Shown one piece after another: positions 1 through 13,022 of a stretch of 64,000 bases of DNA. The translations under genes were made by a program, and so were the position numbers. Source of the DNA: Pratylenchus scribneri (taxonomy: Eukaryota; Nematoda; Chromadorea; Rhabditida; Pratylenchidae); the NCBI GenBank assembly GCA_030063045.1, contig JAQSEB010000105.1:372001-436000 (forward strand), written 5' to 3'. Under the pieces are notes generated by a model that saw only the letters and a list, made by a program, of their open reading frames with translations, ran no database searches and was not told the DNA's origin. Position 1 is the first letter of the stretch, and the number at the start of each line of letters is the position of its first letter.

Positions 1-92
1 CCTGCAACCGCTTTTGGAAGGGTTGTATAAATGGGTTGGAGTCGGTCAGGAATACCCAAAATTTTTTCATAATTTTTTAAATTTTAATTAAA
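1..92. repeat. Copy 1 of an approximately 90-bp duplicated segment at the window start
   Basis: The first 90 or so bases match 4829-4919 almost base for base (only the length of A/T runs differs), and the match stops abruptly in AT-rich sequence. The second copy lies in an intron of the amine-receptor gene. Because the match begins at the very first base, the duplication may extend to the left of the window, or this may be a contig end that repeats sequence found elsewhere. I see no coding function in this copy. Confidence 0.85.
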
Positions 93-673
93 TAATTTGA
101 ATGAAAGGCATATTAAACACACATAAAATAATCGAAAATAGATAGCTAATTAGATTATTTAATTTTGGCCAATGATCGAGCGAATTAAATTAAACCGCTG
201 ATTTACCCAAAATAAATTTCAACGGTTAAAAAATGTGGGAATTGGAGCAACGGAGGTACAAAAATTTACTTCCTTTCCTTCATTTTCTTCAATTGCATCA
301 AATTCGGTGATTTTTGTGCTGCCGGTGCCAATTTCCGCCTCCATTCGTCCACCAGTTAGCATTCAACTCCTTTCAAACCCAATCTAAAACTAATTCATCT
401 ATCTTAATTGCCTCTTCGCTGACCAAGGTCATCTTTCATTCCCTTTTTGCATCATGTTTATTTTTCACCGAAAAATGTTCGAAAATCACACTTGAATTCT
501 GCTGACGCTTTAAAATTCCGCAAAATTCGCTGAATTCTTTTGACCCTTCATTTCCATCATCAAACTATTTCATCAGGCAACTGCTGCTTTTGGCTACAAA
601 ATAAACGCAGTTTGACCTCTTCTGATCAATTTATTTGCGGATTTTTTAGTTTGTGACCTCCAAATATTGGGTC

Positions 674-683
674 ATTTATAAAA
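674..683 (+). promoter_or_regulatory. TATA-box-like promoter of the Gly/Tyr-rich gene
   Basis: The sequence TTTATAAAAG lies about 105 bases before the start codon at 786, a distance that would suit a short 5' leader. The 580 bases before it (93-673) hold no gene that I can support. TATA-like words are common in this AT-rich DNA, so only its position supports it. Confidence 0.4.
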
Positions 684-785
684 GCACCATCCAATTCATT
701 TTCCAAGCCGAAAGCATTCATTTCATTTTTCACAAAATATTTATTTTCCAATTTCCATCGTTCAAACAACATTTTTTCCAGCAAA

Positions 786-1398
786 ATGCAACGCAATTCC
801 CGGTTAATTCTTTCCTTCATCCTCCTTGTTGTTTTTCTTGCTACATCTGTTAATGGCCAATTCCTTGGCCTCGGTGGAATGCCCGGATTTGGACTTGGAG
901 GGTCAGTTTTCAATATTCATATTTTTTGGATGAAAACATTTACTTTTTGGGCCATTTATATAAGGCTTTCAATTAAATTAGCTCAAATTTTGAACCAATT
1001 TTAAGGGGGTTAAAAGTTAAAAAAAGAGCTAATAATGAAGAAAAAGCATAGAATTTTTCGTTGAACCGGCATTTAATTTCTCCATCATTTTCAGCTATAA
1101 CTACTATCGTCCATACGGAGGCTACTATGGTGGATATGGAAATGGATACGGATTAGGATATGGAAACAATTATGGAGGCTATGGCGGCGGATATCCCGGC
1201 TATGGAAGTGGATATGGTACCGGATATGGGAATTACGGCAATGGATATAGCAGTGGATACGGAAATTATGGTAGTGGATACGGTAATGGATATGGCACTG
1301 GAGGATATAGTAATGGATACAGCAACAATGGCTATGGAAGTGGATACGGAAGTGGGGGAGGCTACACATTGTACAACACGAATTATGGCAAAAAATGA
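786..1398 (+). CDS. Secreted Gly/Tyr-rich small protein
   Basis: Two exons, 786-901 and 1095-1398 (donor GG/GTCAGT, acceptor TTTTCAG), give a 139-residue protein. Residues 1-24 are a textbook signal peptide (hydrophobic run ILSFILLVVFLA, likely cut after SVNG). The mature chain is nearly all Gly, Tyr, Asn and Ser in GYG, NYG and SGYG repeats and ends in Tyr-Gly-Lys-Lys. An AATAAA signal lies at 1454-1459. Nematodes make many such proteins: antimicrobial peptides of the NLP/CNC type and cuticle or gland glycine-rich proteins. The C-terminal G-K-K could be an amidation site if processed. Which role applies here cannot be read from the sequence. The gene is convergent with the amine receptor, whose stop codon lies only 144 bases beyond this one. 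Confidence 0.85.
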
Positions 1399-1453
1399 TA
1401 AAATATGCAAATATTCAAAATGCTCAAAAATGTCAAACATTTTTATTATTTGG

Positions 1454-1459
1454 AATAAA
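1454..1459 (+). terminator. Polyadenylation signal AATAAA
   Basis: AATAAA stands 56 bases after the stop codon of the Gly/Tyr-rich gene and before the convergent receptor gene. Confidence 0.6.
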
Positions 1460-1541
1460 TTTTTATTTAATGTTTTTTGGCAAGAATATTTATTATTATG
1501 TAGATTAAAATGAAGGCAAAATCACATGAGAAATAGCATTA

Positions 1542-4500
1542 TTAAATCATTCTTCGAACGCCGGCTGTGGCCCTTCGCCCCAACAGCAAACTTTTGAATG
1601 CCCTTCGAAATTCGGCATTGAAAATTGTGTAAATCACCGGATTCATGAAGGAATTCATATAGCCTTGAAATAATGTGTAATTATATATGTTTTGGGTATG
1701 TGCTAACCAATCCAAGTGGTATAGAAGAATGGGCCAAACCCAACTTGACACCATTGAACACGGAGTTCAAGGCAAATTGCATTGATGATATTCAACGAGA
1801 AAAATGGCACCCAACAACAAAGGAATGTGCCTATAAAAAAGGATATTTGAATTATTTCACTTTTTAATTTCATTTAACTCCCTAATATTCGAATGAGAAT
1901 TGCTTTTTGCTTATTTTATTAACAAGTCTGATGAATCTGAATGAATATTCCTTTAAGGCAATTTTGATTGCCTCTAATGACAGGATACCGAATTTTTGCT
2001 TTAGCCATTATCTTATTAGCTATCTTTCAAGCTATTAATAAAGCTTTCATAAATTTGATTAAGCTCTTTCTGTAGAGCATTTTAATATCAAGATTGACAA
2101 AAATGAGAAAACTGCTTGATGTTGGCCTATTTTCGCTCTTTTTGATCATTACAATAAAATTCACTAATTGCTTCTTCCTAACCATCTCCCTCGGACTATG
2201 TTTAATGCAAATTCTTAAAAATTGTTTTAATTGTGAAAAATTCATTTCATCCACCCAAAAACTGACCAACAACAATGCCCAATGTTTTTGTGGCCCTTTT
2301 CTCCTTCCTCTGCGATTTGTGCACTTTTCGTCGCAAACTTGCGTGCCGATCTTTCCGTGATCCCCCAGTGGTCAATTGGCCACCTCCCGTTGATGCTCCC
2401 CCACTCCTTTGGAGCAAATGTTGTCGGCCACTTTCCTCAGCCACTTCATCGCCATCTTCTCCGTCCATTCCCGAGGATGTTGGCGGCCTTTGCATTTTTG
2501 CATTCTCAACATCTTTGATTTGCATTTCGGGCCGTTGTTTATTTACTGTATTTTTGAGGCCGATTGATGGAATGCAATTGGCCAATTCGATTTGGGCCAT
2601 TCGATTCAATTTGGAATCATCTGAAATAATTTTTGAATATTTAAATATTATTTCAAAAAATTTCAAAGAGAGATATTGGCACTAAAAATTATTTAATTTA
2701 CGAAAATTATTAATTTTGAAATTAATTAAAAAAATGTCAAATTTTTGCTTTGTATTCCAATTCTTTACTATTTAGTGTTTTTTTGCTACCAATCATTTCC
2801 TTAACCTCTATTCCCATTCCCATTAATGTATATACAAAAGTAGGAGGACCTTCTGTTGGCAAAAGTGTTATATTTGTTTGGGCCTCCGTGTTTGTGGTCA
2901 TTGTCACTCCAGTTGTTGTTGTCGTCGAGGAAGTTGGCCTATTCAACGATAATTCGACGGCGGATGAACCTCGTCGAAATGGCAAAGGTGGCACCAAATT
3001 CGCCATTTTTAGGGCCATTGATGCGGCCATCGGCAAATTCCCATTCTTTTGTTGAATTTTTTTACTCCATAAATTCCTTCACTTTTGAAAATTTACTTGT
3101 AATTTTCCCTTTGGCTGATTATGTGCCGCCTCAATATCATTGTCAATTTTGATGTTTTCACCACCATTTCGCATTTTTTGTGAGCCGGCGCGTGATGATT
3201 GACTTTCATCGCCGGTCAAAAGATAATGATTTACTGTAAAAGTAAATAAAAAATGTTCTTAAGGGAATGATTTTTTGGGGAGAAGGGGGAAAATTGGCCA
3301 AAATTGGAAAGAAATTATAGGAAAAATTTACAATATTTTTTGAATTTTTAACACTTTATGAGAAAAGGAAATCTCTGCGGTGATTTTCATATTTTTTTAA
3401 TAAAATTCCATATTTATGTCTAGTCTACCTCGAATGTCGCGTCCAATTGTGATTCGTCGGACCAATGGGAATGAACGTGTTGGCTTCACCGGAGTATGCG
3501 TTTTGCTGTTTTCCTTTGTATTATTGCTCTCTTTTTTCTCGGCTTTTTCTTTTTGTTGTTCCTTTTCCTTTTCCTTCTCTTTATTTTGTTTTTCCTTTTC
3601 CTCCTCCTTCAGTGGCAACAATCGACTTCTTTGCCGATCTTCATCCCGCCGACAATCTTCTGAAAAAATGTTTTTAAAAAATCATTAGGATTTATTAAAT
3701 TTTATCTACGAAAATTCCACCAAAAATCCAATTCGATACCTCGATTGCTTCTACTCCTCAACACGGCTGCCCCAGATTTTCTCCGTTCCCCCACAAAAGT
3801 TGGCCCAAATATGCCAACATCGCAGGCCGATCGTTTCCTTGGTGGCGCAAAAATTGATGGTACAATTTCATCAGCGGCCACCAATGAGGACTTTTTGCGG
3901 GGAAGGCCCGAAAATGAGGCACGGAAACGGCTGATCAGAAAAGAGCCACGAGGTTCAAGGCTGTTTGAATTCCTGTGGGCAAAGGTAAAATTATTAATTT
4001 TAAAGAGGTTGGATGGAAGTGGGATGGTATTTCGGCTATGAATGCTTTTTAGATGGGAAATGCCTTAAGGCAAATTCATTGTTAGAGAAAATATTGAATT
4101 AGATTGGAATTGGAATATAGACCAAAAGTGAATCCCAAAATAGTTTAATAAATCCTTGGCCATTTTGCTCACTTTGAATTGGATGTTGGCACTTCAGAGA
4201 GGAAATCATTGGTCAAAATACGAACATCCTCGCTCAATGATTCGGATGAGGACAAATCATCATCATCGAGTACTCCGCCTTCCACCTCCTCCAATGCCCT
4301 TTTGTGTCGTTCATATCTTTTGATTTGCCGATTCAATGAAGGCAATGCGATCATCATCATATTTACGGCTGGTCCAGCCACAATTTCGCCGGCTTCATCG
4401 CATTCAGTCCTCGGTGAATTGCTAGAATATAAATGTACAATGGGAATGGCCAAGAAAATGCTCATGTTTGAATTGTCCCATTCCCACAGTTCTCACTTTA

Positions 4501-7500
4501 AGTATGCCTTTTGAGACTACTTAAAGAGGAGAATAGGGTATGGAAAAGATGAAAAGGATTTGAGAAAATAGTGAGCAAATGGAATGCCTCTCTTTTGCCC
4601 TTTCCTCCCCCCTCATTTGCTTCCCATAAACATTTCCCTGGGTCAATTCCCTCTTTCTAATATACGACTTGAAAATTTAGTTAGTCAGCGGTGTTCTCTG
4701 ACCGGCGCCCTTTCCCCTTCCAATAATAACAGTGAGCCCAGATTGCTGGAGGAAACACGAAAGAAAACCCCAGAGTTCCCCGGCCATTGAGCCACACTGG
4801 GAGGATGCCGAAAAGCATAAAGCGGAACCTGCAACCGCTTTTGGAAGGGTTGTATAAATGGGTTGGAGTCGGTCAGGAATACCCAAAAATTTTTCATAAT
4901 TTTTTTAATTTTAAAAATATTTTAATTAGTAAATAATATTTTTCATTCGCTTTACTAGGAGGACATTAAGCGACATTCCCTTTCAATTTGATATTTGAAT
5001 TAAATCTTACTAATCGCCAGCTTGTTCTGCGGCCAAATGTTGTTGAGCTTTCCTCAGTTTGGCTGCTTTTTCCCGACGTCGCAATGCTCGGATGATTCGA
5101 ACATAGACGAAAATGACTACGCAACAAGGAAGTACAAAGGATACAAAGGAAGAAAGCAATAAAAAATGAGAATTGTAGAAACGGCATTCATAGGGCGTGA
5201 AAAGACTTTCTTCTGCGCTTAATTCGTTGAAACCTATTTGAAAGGGATTGGTAATTATAGTAGTTTCAATGCCACGAACCTAAAACAATTGGACTGGCCA
5301 CAGCGAATGAATAAACCCAAACGCCGACAAACAATTTGGCAACACGACAAATGTCCTGCGCTTGGCGCGAATATTGGATCGGTTTGCTGATTGCCTTGTA
5401 CCTGAAAAATGCTAAAGAATGATCCACAGGATTTTGATTTGATGGGAAGCTAACAGAAACAAAAAATGTTTTTTTGTCCTTTTTACACCTTGTGTATTTA
5501 AAAACTATAAAATAAGCAGATATCCAAAAGCCAATTCAATTTGGATTCATACAGTATTTTCATTTCACTTTACCTGTCAAAACTGATCAAGGCTAAAAGG
5601 ATAATTGATGCTGTGCTGCAGGCCACATCCGAACTCAAATATAAATTGCACATCAATGGACCCAAAAGCCAATGACCACCTTGGATCTGTAAAATAAATT
5701 AAATGAATGATAATCTTTATAATAAATTTTAAAAGAGATCTTCATGATTAGAATTGAAAGGACGAAATTAAAATCAGAATAGGCGAAATTTATAAAATCA
5801 GAACAGGCGGTATTTATAAAATCAGAGCAGGCGGAATTATTAAAATCAGAGCAGGCGGAATTATTAAAAATCAGAACAGGCGGAATTATTAAAATCAGAA
5901 CAGGCGGAATTATTAAAATCAGAACAGGCGGAATTATTAAAATCAGAATAGGCGGAATTATTAAAATCAGAACAGGCGGAATTATTAAAATCAGAACAGG
6001 CGAAATTTATAAAATCAGAACAGGCGGTATTTATAAAATCAGAGCAGGCGGAATTATTAAAATCAGAACAGGCGGAATTATTAAAAATCAGAACAGGCGG
6101 AATTTTATAAAATCAGAACAGGCGGAATTATTAAAAATCAGAACAGGCGGAATTATTAAAAATCAGAACAGGCGGATTATTAAAAATAAGAACAGGCGGA
6201 ATTATTAAAATCAGGACAGGCGGAATTATTAAAATCAGAACAGGCGGAATTATTAAAAATCAGAGCAGGCGGAATTATTAAAATCAGAACAGGCGGAATT
6301 ATTAAAAATCAGAACAGGCGGAATTATTAAAATCAGAACAGGCGGAATTATTAAAATCAGAACAGGCGGAATTATTAAAATCAGAACAGGCGGAATTATT
6401 AAAATCAGAACAGGCGGAATTATTAAAATCAGAACAGGCGAAATTTATAAAATCAGAACAGGCGGTATTTATAAAATCAGAGCAGGCGGAATTATTAAAA
6501 TCAGAACAGGCGGAATTATTAAAAATCAGAACAGGCGGAATTATTAAAATCAGAATAGGCGGAATTATTAAAAATCAGAACAGGCGGAATTATTAAAATC
6601 AGAACAGGCGGAATTATTAAAATCAGAACAGGCGGAATTATTAAAATCAGAACAGGCGGAATTATTAAAATCAGAACAGGCGGAATTATTAAAATCAGAA
6701 CAGGCGGAATTATTAAAATCAGAACAGGCGGAATTATTAAAATCAGAACAGGCGGAATTATTAAAATCAGAACAGGCGGAATTATTAAAATCAGAACAGG
6801 CGGAATTATTAAAATCAGAACAGGCGGAATTATTAAAATCAGAACAGGCGAAATTTATAAAATCAGAACAGGCGGAATTATTAAAAATCAGAACAGGCGG
6901 AATTATTATAAATCAGAACAGGCGGAATTATTATAAATCAGAACAGGCGGAATTATTATAAATCAGAACAGGCGGAATTATTATAAATCAGAACAGGCGG
7001 AATATATATTATAATTTCTCACATAAACGTAAACAGCATATGGCATAACGAAAAGAGCGACCATCAAATCGGCAATGGCCAAACCCAAAATGAGGAAATT
7101 TATGGCCGAATGAAGGGCCTTGAAACGGAGAACCGAAATGATGACCAGAAAATTGCCTAGAATTGTTGCAGTCGGGATGAGAACCTGTAAAAAATAATTT
7201 ATTCAATAGTCGGAAAATTTTAATTTCCAAAATTTAATCATCAAACGATTTTGGTCTTTTCCCAGAAATGAATTTTCAAAGAAATTTATATATTTCCGGA
7301 GAGCAGAAAAAGGAAATTGGGAATTGCTGACTTTTTAATTTGTTTAGATGATGTCAATGCCTTCAAATTGGGAAAAGAAATGTGGCAATTAATTGACTAA
7401 ATTTGTCCTCGTTCTTTGTGCTTTATCAAAAAAAGAAGGTGAAAAGGTGGAAATTAAAATTTACAGACAAAGACTAAAAATGTGACTTAAATGAAAAAAT

Positions 7501-7831
7501 GTCAATGTTTCCATTTTAAACTAACCAATACAAAACCGTAAATGAAAATTTCAGGGCCTTGCTCAATGATTGGCGGAGGCGGCCGAACATAAAAGAATGG
7601 CGAAGTTGGGGTAGTCGAAATTGTGGATGTATTGGGGGAAGAAAATGCCACCGAGGAATTGGGGGACGAATGGAAGGAGGTCGAGATCAGCAAGGACGAT
7701 GAAGTGGATTCTGATGGAGTGGATGATGATGAGGACACAATTGATGGGCTACTGAAATTGGCGGATGGCCACGGGGATTGGGCCACAGAAGCAGCGGACA
7801 TTTCAGCCGCCATCGCCAACAGCGTGTCCAT
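1542..7831 (-). CDS. D2-like dopamine / biogenic amine G-protein-coupled receptor
   Basis: Thirteen exons close in frame: 7526-7857 (ATG taken at 7831), 7023-7184, 5574-5686, 5280-5401, 5011-5233, 4173-4421, 3740-3972, 3429-3659, 3097-3233, 2790-3045, 2267-2620, 1708-1830 and 1542-1663, giving 876 residues. Rhodopsin-family hallmarks are complete: GN in TM1, LAIAD in TM2, DRY split across an intron (about residue 193), TM5 with [13 protein letters not shown], which aligns with the serine motif of D2 receptors, CWVPFF in TM6 and NPVIY in TM7, ending in a short FRRAFKSLL tail. The Ser/Thr-rich N-terminus is about 100 residues. Loop 3 is about 510 residues, with acidic and Lys/Glu-rich blocks; a long loop 3 and short tail fit Gi-coupled D2 types. 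It is best compared with nematode DOP-3 and DOP-2. The ligand is inferred. An acceptor just before the ATG implies a further 5' exon. Confidence 0.9.
4829..4919. repeat. Copy 2 of the duplicated segment, inside a receptor intron
   Basis: Near-identical to bases 1-92. It lies in the intron between the TM5 exon and the first large loop-3 exon (4422-5010). The segment reads through without stops on the minus strand, but splice phase excludes it: the TM5 exon ends with TA, and joining at the only nearby acceptor would create a stop codon, whereas joining directly to the exon ending at 4421 keeps the frame. Confidence 0.8.
5760..7012. repeat. 24-bp minisatellite array in the receptor intron
   Basis: About fifty head-to-tail copies of a 24- to 25-base unit containing ATCAGAACAGGCGGAATTAT fill almost the whole intron between the TM2 and TM3 exons. 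Variants (GAGCAGG, GAATAGG, CGAAATTTATA, GGTATTTATA) recur in the same order near 5785, 6000 and 6440, which shows higher-order duplication of blocks of several units. The last units have TATAAATC in place of TTAAAATC. The array stops only about ten bases from the splice donor at 7022. Confidence 0.97.
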
Positions 7832-7874
7832 CCACTGTTTTGTGGTGGCTGCTGGTGCTAAAAATAATGTTTTA

Positions 7875-10800
7875 TGAGGAAAAATGTATTCAAAATGAAT
7901 GTTTTTGTGGGATATTGAAAAAGTAACGATAATTACTAATTAAATAAGAAATATTCCAATGTTTTTTGTTGCCAGAAAAATAAACAACAATTAAACAGCC
8001 AAAATAATTGACCCAAATCAATTTACTGCACTTTTGGGATTACAAGAATTTGGCTTTGTAGGAAACAAACAAAAGAAGGATTGAACTAGGTGTAAAAGGG
8101 GCTAATTGCCTTGTTTGCTTGTTATTATATTTGAGGGCATTTGAGGGTGCCGCGAGGGAATGGATGAATTTCCCAGAGGGAAAATAAATACATTAAATTT
8201 TCCATCGAAAAAGCCAATTGCCGCCCATTTCCGGGCAGACCAAAAAAATATTATTAACAAACAACTGAATGAGGACTAACAAATGCAATGAATCAAACTT
8301 TGTTGACCTCTGAAACTCTGCTGCTGAAGTGCGTGAGAAATTTTTGTTAAAATACAAAAAATGGATGTTTGGAAGAATAAAATGGGGCAATGGACAAAGT
8401 ATAAAGGAAAATCATCGTTTCGCATTTTTATTTAAATAAAGAGGAAGTCTGGTGAATGAAGCATGATGGAGATTGGAGATGGGGCCAAAAACCAAAATGA
8501 TTCTCTCCTTCTCCTTCTTCAATACTCCAAAATGGACCATTAATATATCCCAAATATTCGGCCCAGAAATTCACCAGCAATACATTTTCCTTTTAGTTGG
8601 AAGAATATACGTCTCCTAATCCAACTCCAAAATGGTTGTTCGACGCATTTTGTGGGTAATTGGGCATATATGTCCGATTTCCAGTTGAACGGATCCGCAG
8701 AATTTTTTAAGAGACCATCAAAATTATTGGGTTTCAGAAGGACAATTTCCGTGCTGACCCACATCCCACACAATTGGCAAAACTACGTAGGCAATAAAAA
8801 TAATGTTAAAAACAAATTGGGGACATCAACAAAAACTCATCAAATTTATTGGCACAATTTAAAGGAAAAAATGTGGAAAATTGAAAAAATGAAGTGTAAA
8901 TAATTTAGAACAATAAAATGAAAAATTTGAATAAAATTAGAATAAAAAATGGATGAATTTGATCGCCGATTTGGTATGGAAATTTTTGAATTTTTTGATT
9001 CTAAAAAATTTATAAAATGCGCAAAATTGAGGGCAAATGAAAAATAAATAAAAGAGAAGAACTATAAATATGAGGGGAATGATCCCCCAAAAATGGTTTT
9101 GAATGGATGATTAATTGGTCCGTTGTGCTTTTGGCTGATTGATTGCTGCCGGTGAAAAGGGCAAATTTTGTGGAAAAATTCACGTCAATAATAGTCCACA
9201 TTTTTCTATTAATAATTTTGCGTGGGCGCATCCCAATTTGACCTTCAAAAATTATGCGACATTTGGGGGTCATTCCATAAATGAATGGCAACTTTTCAAG
9301 AATTTGACAATTTTTATGCCATAAAGGGCAAAATAAAAGTTCATTCATTCAGAATTGAAGGAAAAGCATTCTTTGGCACGCAATTTTTGGCCCACAATGC
9401 TTTTAGGGCAACTGAAGGTGAGAAAAGGGAGAACAAAAACAAATGTATAAAATGAATGGGGAATTGTGGGTGGAAATGGCAAAGATCTATCATCAAAAAT
9501 TTCCTTCTCCTTCCATTCTCAAATTATTTTCTTTAGTAATTTGGTTGGAATTAAATTCACGCTTTTATTAATTTTATCTTTTTACACGAAATTATAGGGA
9601 AAATTATTCAAAATTGAAGGACCAAAATGCACAATTCTTTACGAAGTTTTGGACCGAAATTGGCCGTTCTTTTCATTCTCAAAAAATGTTTTGACAACGC
9701 ACTCCTATTCCTGTTGAGTACATTTGGCCGAGAGGATTTCGACGCCATTCAATTTTTGGGCGGAACAAAAACACTGATGAGAAGAAAAGCAAATAAAAAG
9801 GCACCGCCGGAATCTTTTTGGCCCAAAGGTCGCGATCATCGCCTCGGCGCCCCTCCCCCTTCCCCCTCGAAGTCGGATTTAATATTTTATGAGGCCAAAA
9901 GACGGAAAATGATGTTTTTAGGGAAATTGGAAAGGGAAAAGCCGAGAATAGATTAATGGAAGGGGGGAGGGGGACAAAGAAGGGGTGTGGGGAAGAAGTT
10001 GGAATGCGGAATTGTAAATCAAAAAGTGAGGGGAAAAGGCGCAGTCGAGAATATTCCCTGTTATCCCACCTCTTCCCCCTTCTTCCTCATATATATTTCC
10101 ATTCTTTGCCCATTTGGCCACTTTTAGTCTATGAAAGGGAAATTACGGCCCAAAAAGGAATGAGGGGACAAAAGGATCGACGAATGGGCCAAAAAATTTA
10201 GACGGAAATTATTCCTCGGCCTTTGGCGATGGATGAATGGAAAAGGGGGGAGAATGGGGCGATGAACAATTTGGCCACAGAGACAACGACGCCCTTTTTA
10301 GAATGTGGCTATTTGTGTTGGATGGATGTTAACATTTTCGAACCCTGGAGGGTAAAAATGGGGAGGAGGTGCTTGTCAAATGCAATTTAAGTATAAAACA
10401 GCAATGCCGCCACCGAAAAAAAGTCGAAGGGCAAATGGCCATAAAAAAAGGCGCGAATTGTGGGCGAAGAAACGGGCGGCAATAAAAATGCCAATTTAGG
10501 GAGAAAAAACAGTTAAATTGATGGGAGGCAAATTGGGTAATGAATGACAAAATTGAAAACATTTGTTGGGGTGACCCCATAAATCATAGGGCGATGAGCG
10601 ATGGATTAGTTGATGGGAGAAATAATGATTAGAAAATGAAAAATGGGCCAAAAGTTGGTGGCAATTGTTTGGGTGAGGAGAAAGGGAAAAGTGGATTTTT
10701 GGGAGGCGATAATTGGTGAGAATATAGGGCCAACGGTGTTGCCAACTGACGCCGAATGCGGAGGAGAATAAAAGGAGAATAAGGAGGGCAAACATGGAGA

Positions 10801-13020
10801 AGGGGGCATTTTCATTTTGGTTTGGGGAAACAATGGGGTCAAAATATGTAGAGAGGAAGACGATGATGGAATTTGGAATGGCATCCATCAAAGTGGCATA
10901 AAACATTCCGGAAAAAGTGCCATATTTTCTGATTGAAGATTGCGCAGTGAAAATTTCATTTCAAATTAATTTTAGTGTTTATTTTTTTTTGGCCAAAAAG
11001 GCCATTTAAAGTTGGGATTGATTGGACGAATAAAAATGTTTTGTTGTTTTTGAATGTGCCCAAAAGGTCATTCATTTCAAGTCCAATTGGCAATTAGCAA
11101 TCATCCGTTCCTCTCCGTTTTGCCTTTCTTAAAGTCCGTAATGGCGGGAATATCGTCTGTTTTTGTGGCCACTTCCCATCCATTCGGCCATTTAATGTCC
11201 TTTCCAATTGGTTCATTTCTTCACCATTCAAAGCAATTTGCTCCCCAAATTTGTGCGCCGCTTTTCCCCTCCCTTCTTTTTGCCTTTAATTCTCCCCCAT
11301 CAATCATTTTGCGGCTCATTTTCGGGAGAGGCGGCCAATTGGCTGGATGGATGGGAATGTTTCTGCCGCTGAAGAGAAATGTTGGCAACCGGTGGCCAAC
11401 TTTGTCAGTAGGGTCGAGCGAAAATTAATTTCGTTCTGCATACTTTTGCCCCTCAATGACAACGACGAGGATGGCGCGAGGTGTAGAAAAATGGCCAAAT
11501 GGAACGAAAGTAAGGGCAAAGGAATGCGGGAAATTGAGGGAAAAGGGAGAATTGCCGTAAAATTGGAGGACACGAGCAACTTTAATTGAATTGATTCCCG
11601 GGAAATGAATGAATGAGTGCATGGATTGTGTGGAATGGCAAAAAGAGCGGTCGGTCGGTGGTGCCAATTGGCAATCTAAATATTTGGCTTTTCTTGTCGA
11701 GGAAAATATTTAGGTGGGTGCAACGGAGAATGTGGGGAAAATGGATGGATTTAATGCCGCAAGGGTAGGCGGTGGCCAATCCATTCTCTTCCCTCAATGC
11801 CATGGCATTGCTAATCAAATTTTACCGTCGATTCCCCCCTTGTCCTCCTTATTTTGCCAAATCCCACACAAATTTCCAATTGGCCAAAAGGCAGCAAAAA
11901 GCAGACAACAAAGACCGGAAATGGATTTGAAAATTGGGAGAATGAGGAAAATGGAAGAGATCGATGCACACAAAATCCGTGCAGATTTCTTCACGTGGAT
12001 TATTCTCCAGTTTCCACCTCATTTTGCCATTCATTCACACAATTTTATGTGACGATTGAAAGAAAAGAACTTTGGGCAAACAAACATATGGAAGAGGATG
12101 GGAGCGAGTGGGAGAAGGGGCAAAATGCTGCACAATGTTGGGCCTTGGGGGATGTTTGCATGGATGAAATGAACTTTTGTGGTGAATATTAAGGAAGAAT
12201 ATTGTGCAAAAGGAAAGGAAGTGGAATAATTAATGCAACAACCGTGGTTGAAATCAACCGAAATTTTGGAATAAATGTTCGACAAATCCAATAAATAATC
12301 CAAGAAAATTGTTAAAAAAGGTATAGAGAATATGGATATGATGGATGGGCGCTGGGATTGAATCCCTGCCCCTGGGCACATTAGAGCCCTACAGAAATCG
12401 GATACGGTAAAATTTACTGATCAATCAAGTGTTGGATTAAGATTGATTTTGGTTGAAACATTAAAATTCTACCGAAAATTTCAAAAAAAGGCTAAAAATG
12501 TTCGGATTATTTATGTAGAGCTAATTCAGGGATTTCGATTTCTAGACAACCTAGAGACTTGTTTTTTCCTAGCCCTAGCGCCTAGCCATATCCTTACTTA
12601 GTCCCTAAACCCATGTCACCCTACTCTAACCCTAGTTAAACCGGTTTTTAAACTAGAAATTTCACTTGGCCATAGGATCTACCTTTTCAGATCGCCTTGA
12701 AATTGAAACTTCACAGACTAAATCGACCATTCCAAGTTGAATGAGCCTAGAGTCTATACGATTTAGCCCACCAGCCCTCTAATCCTGGGAAAATTCTCAA
12801 AATTATTTATTCTATTACATATGCATATTAAGTTAGGTAAATTCCATTTTTATTCAATTGAAATGAATGTTAAATTTTCGATCATAATTTTATATCAAAA
12901 AGGCAACGAAATTTTCGAGAATATTGGCAAAAAATAAAACAAAAACCGATGAAATTGAGCATAATTTTGGGAATGGAAATGTCAACAACAACAACAAAAT
13001 AAAACAAAAAAAAAAATAAA
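7875..13020. other. 5-kb stretch with no gene I can support
   Basis: Beyond the first receptor exon in hand I see no recognisable domain on either strand up to ELP5. It probably holds the receptor's 5' untranslated exon(s), promoter and long introns. An open frame at 10496-10906 (-) contains a hydrophobic, signal-like stretch but has no supporting splice partners. The DNA is rich in GGCCAA words, purine-rich near 9950-10250, and has C/T-G/A-rich words (TTAGTCCCTAAACCC-like) near 12540-12660 that resemble spacer sequence in the DnaJ and PHAX introns. Confidence 0.5.
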
Positions 13021-13022
13021 AT

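Noticed and set aside
4670..4897. Open minus-strand segment in the receptor as a further loop-3 exon
   Set aside because: Splice phase would create a stop codon, while skipping it keeps the frame.
5760..7012. CRISPR-like array
   Set aside because: The 24-bp units are contiguous with no unique spacers, and the DNA is a eukaryotic intron; it is a minisatellite.
10496..10906. 136-residue minus-strand frame with a signal-like hydrophobic stretch
   Set aside because: No splice partner, no domain, and the composition fits the local F/S/P-rich shadows of this DNA.
12343..12395. tRNA-like T-arm (GGATTCAATCC) on the minus strand
   Set aside because: There is no D-arm, anticodon arm or acceptor pairing around it; the short palindrome alone is not enough.
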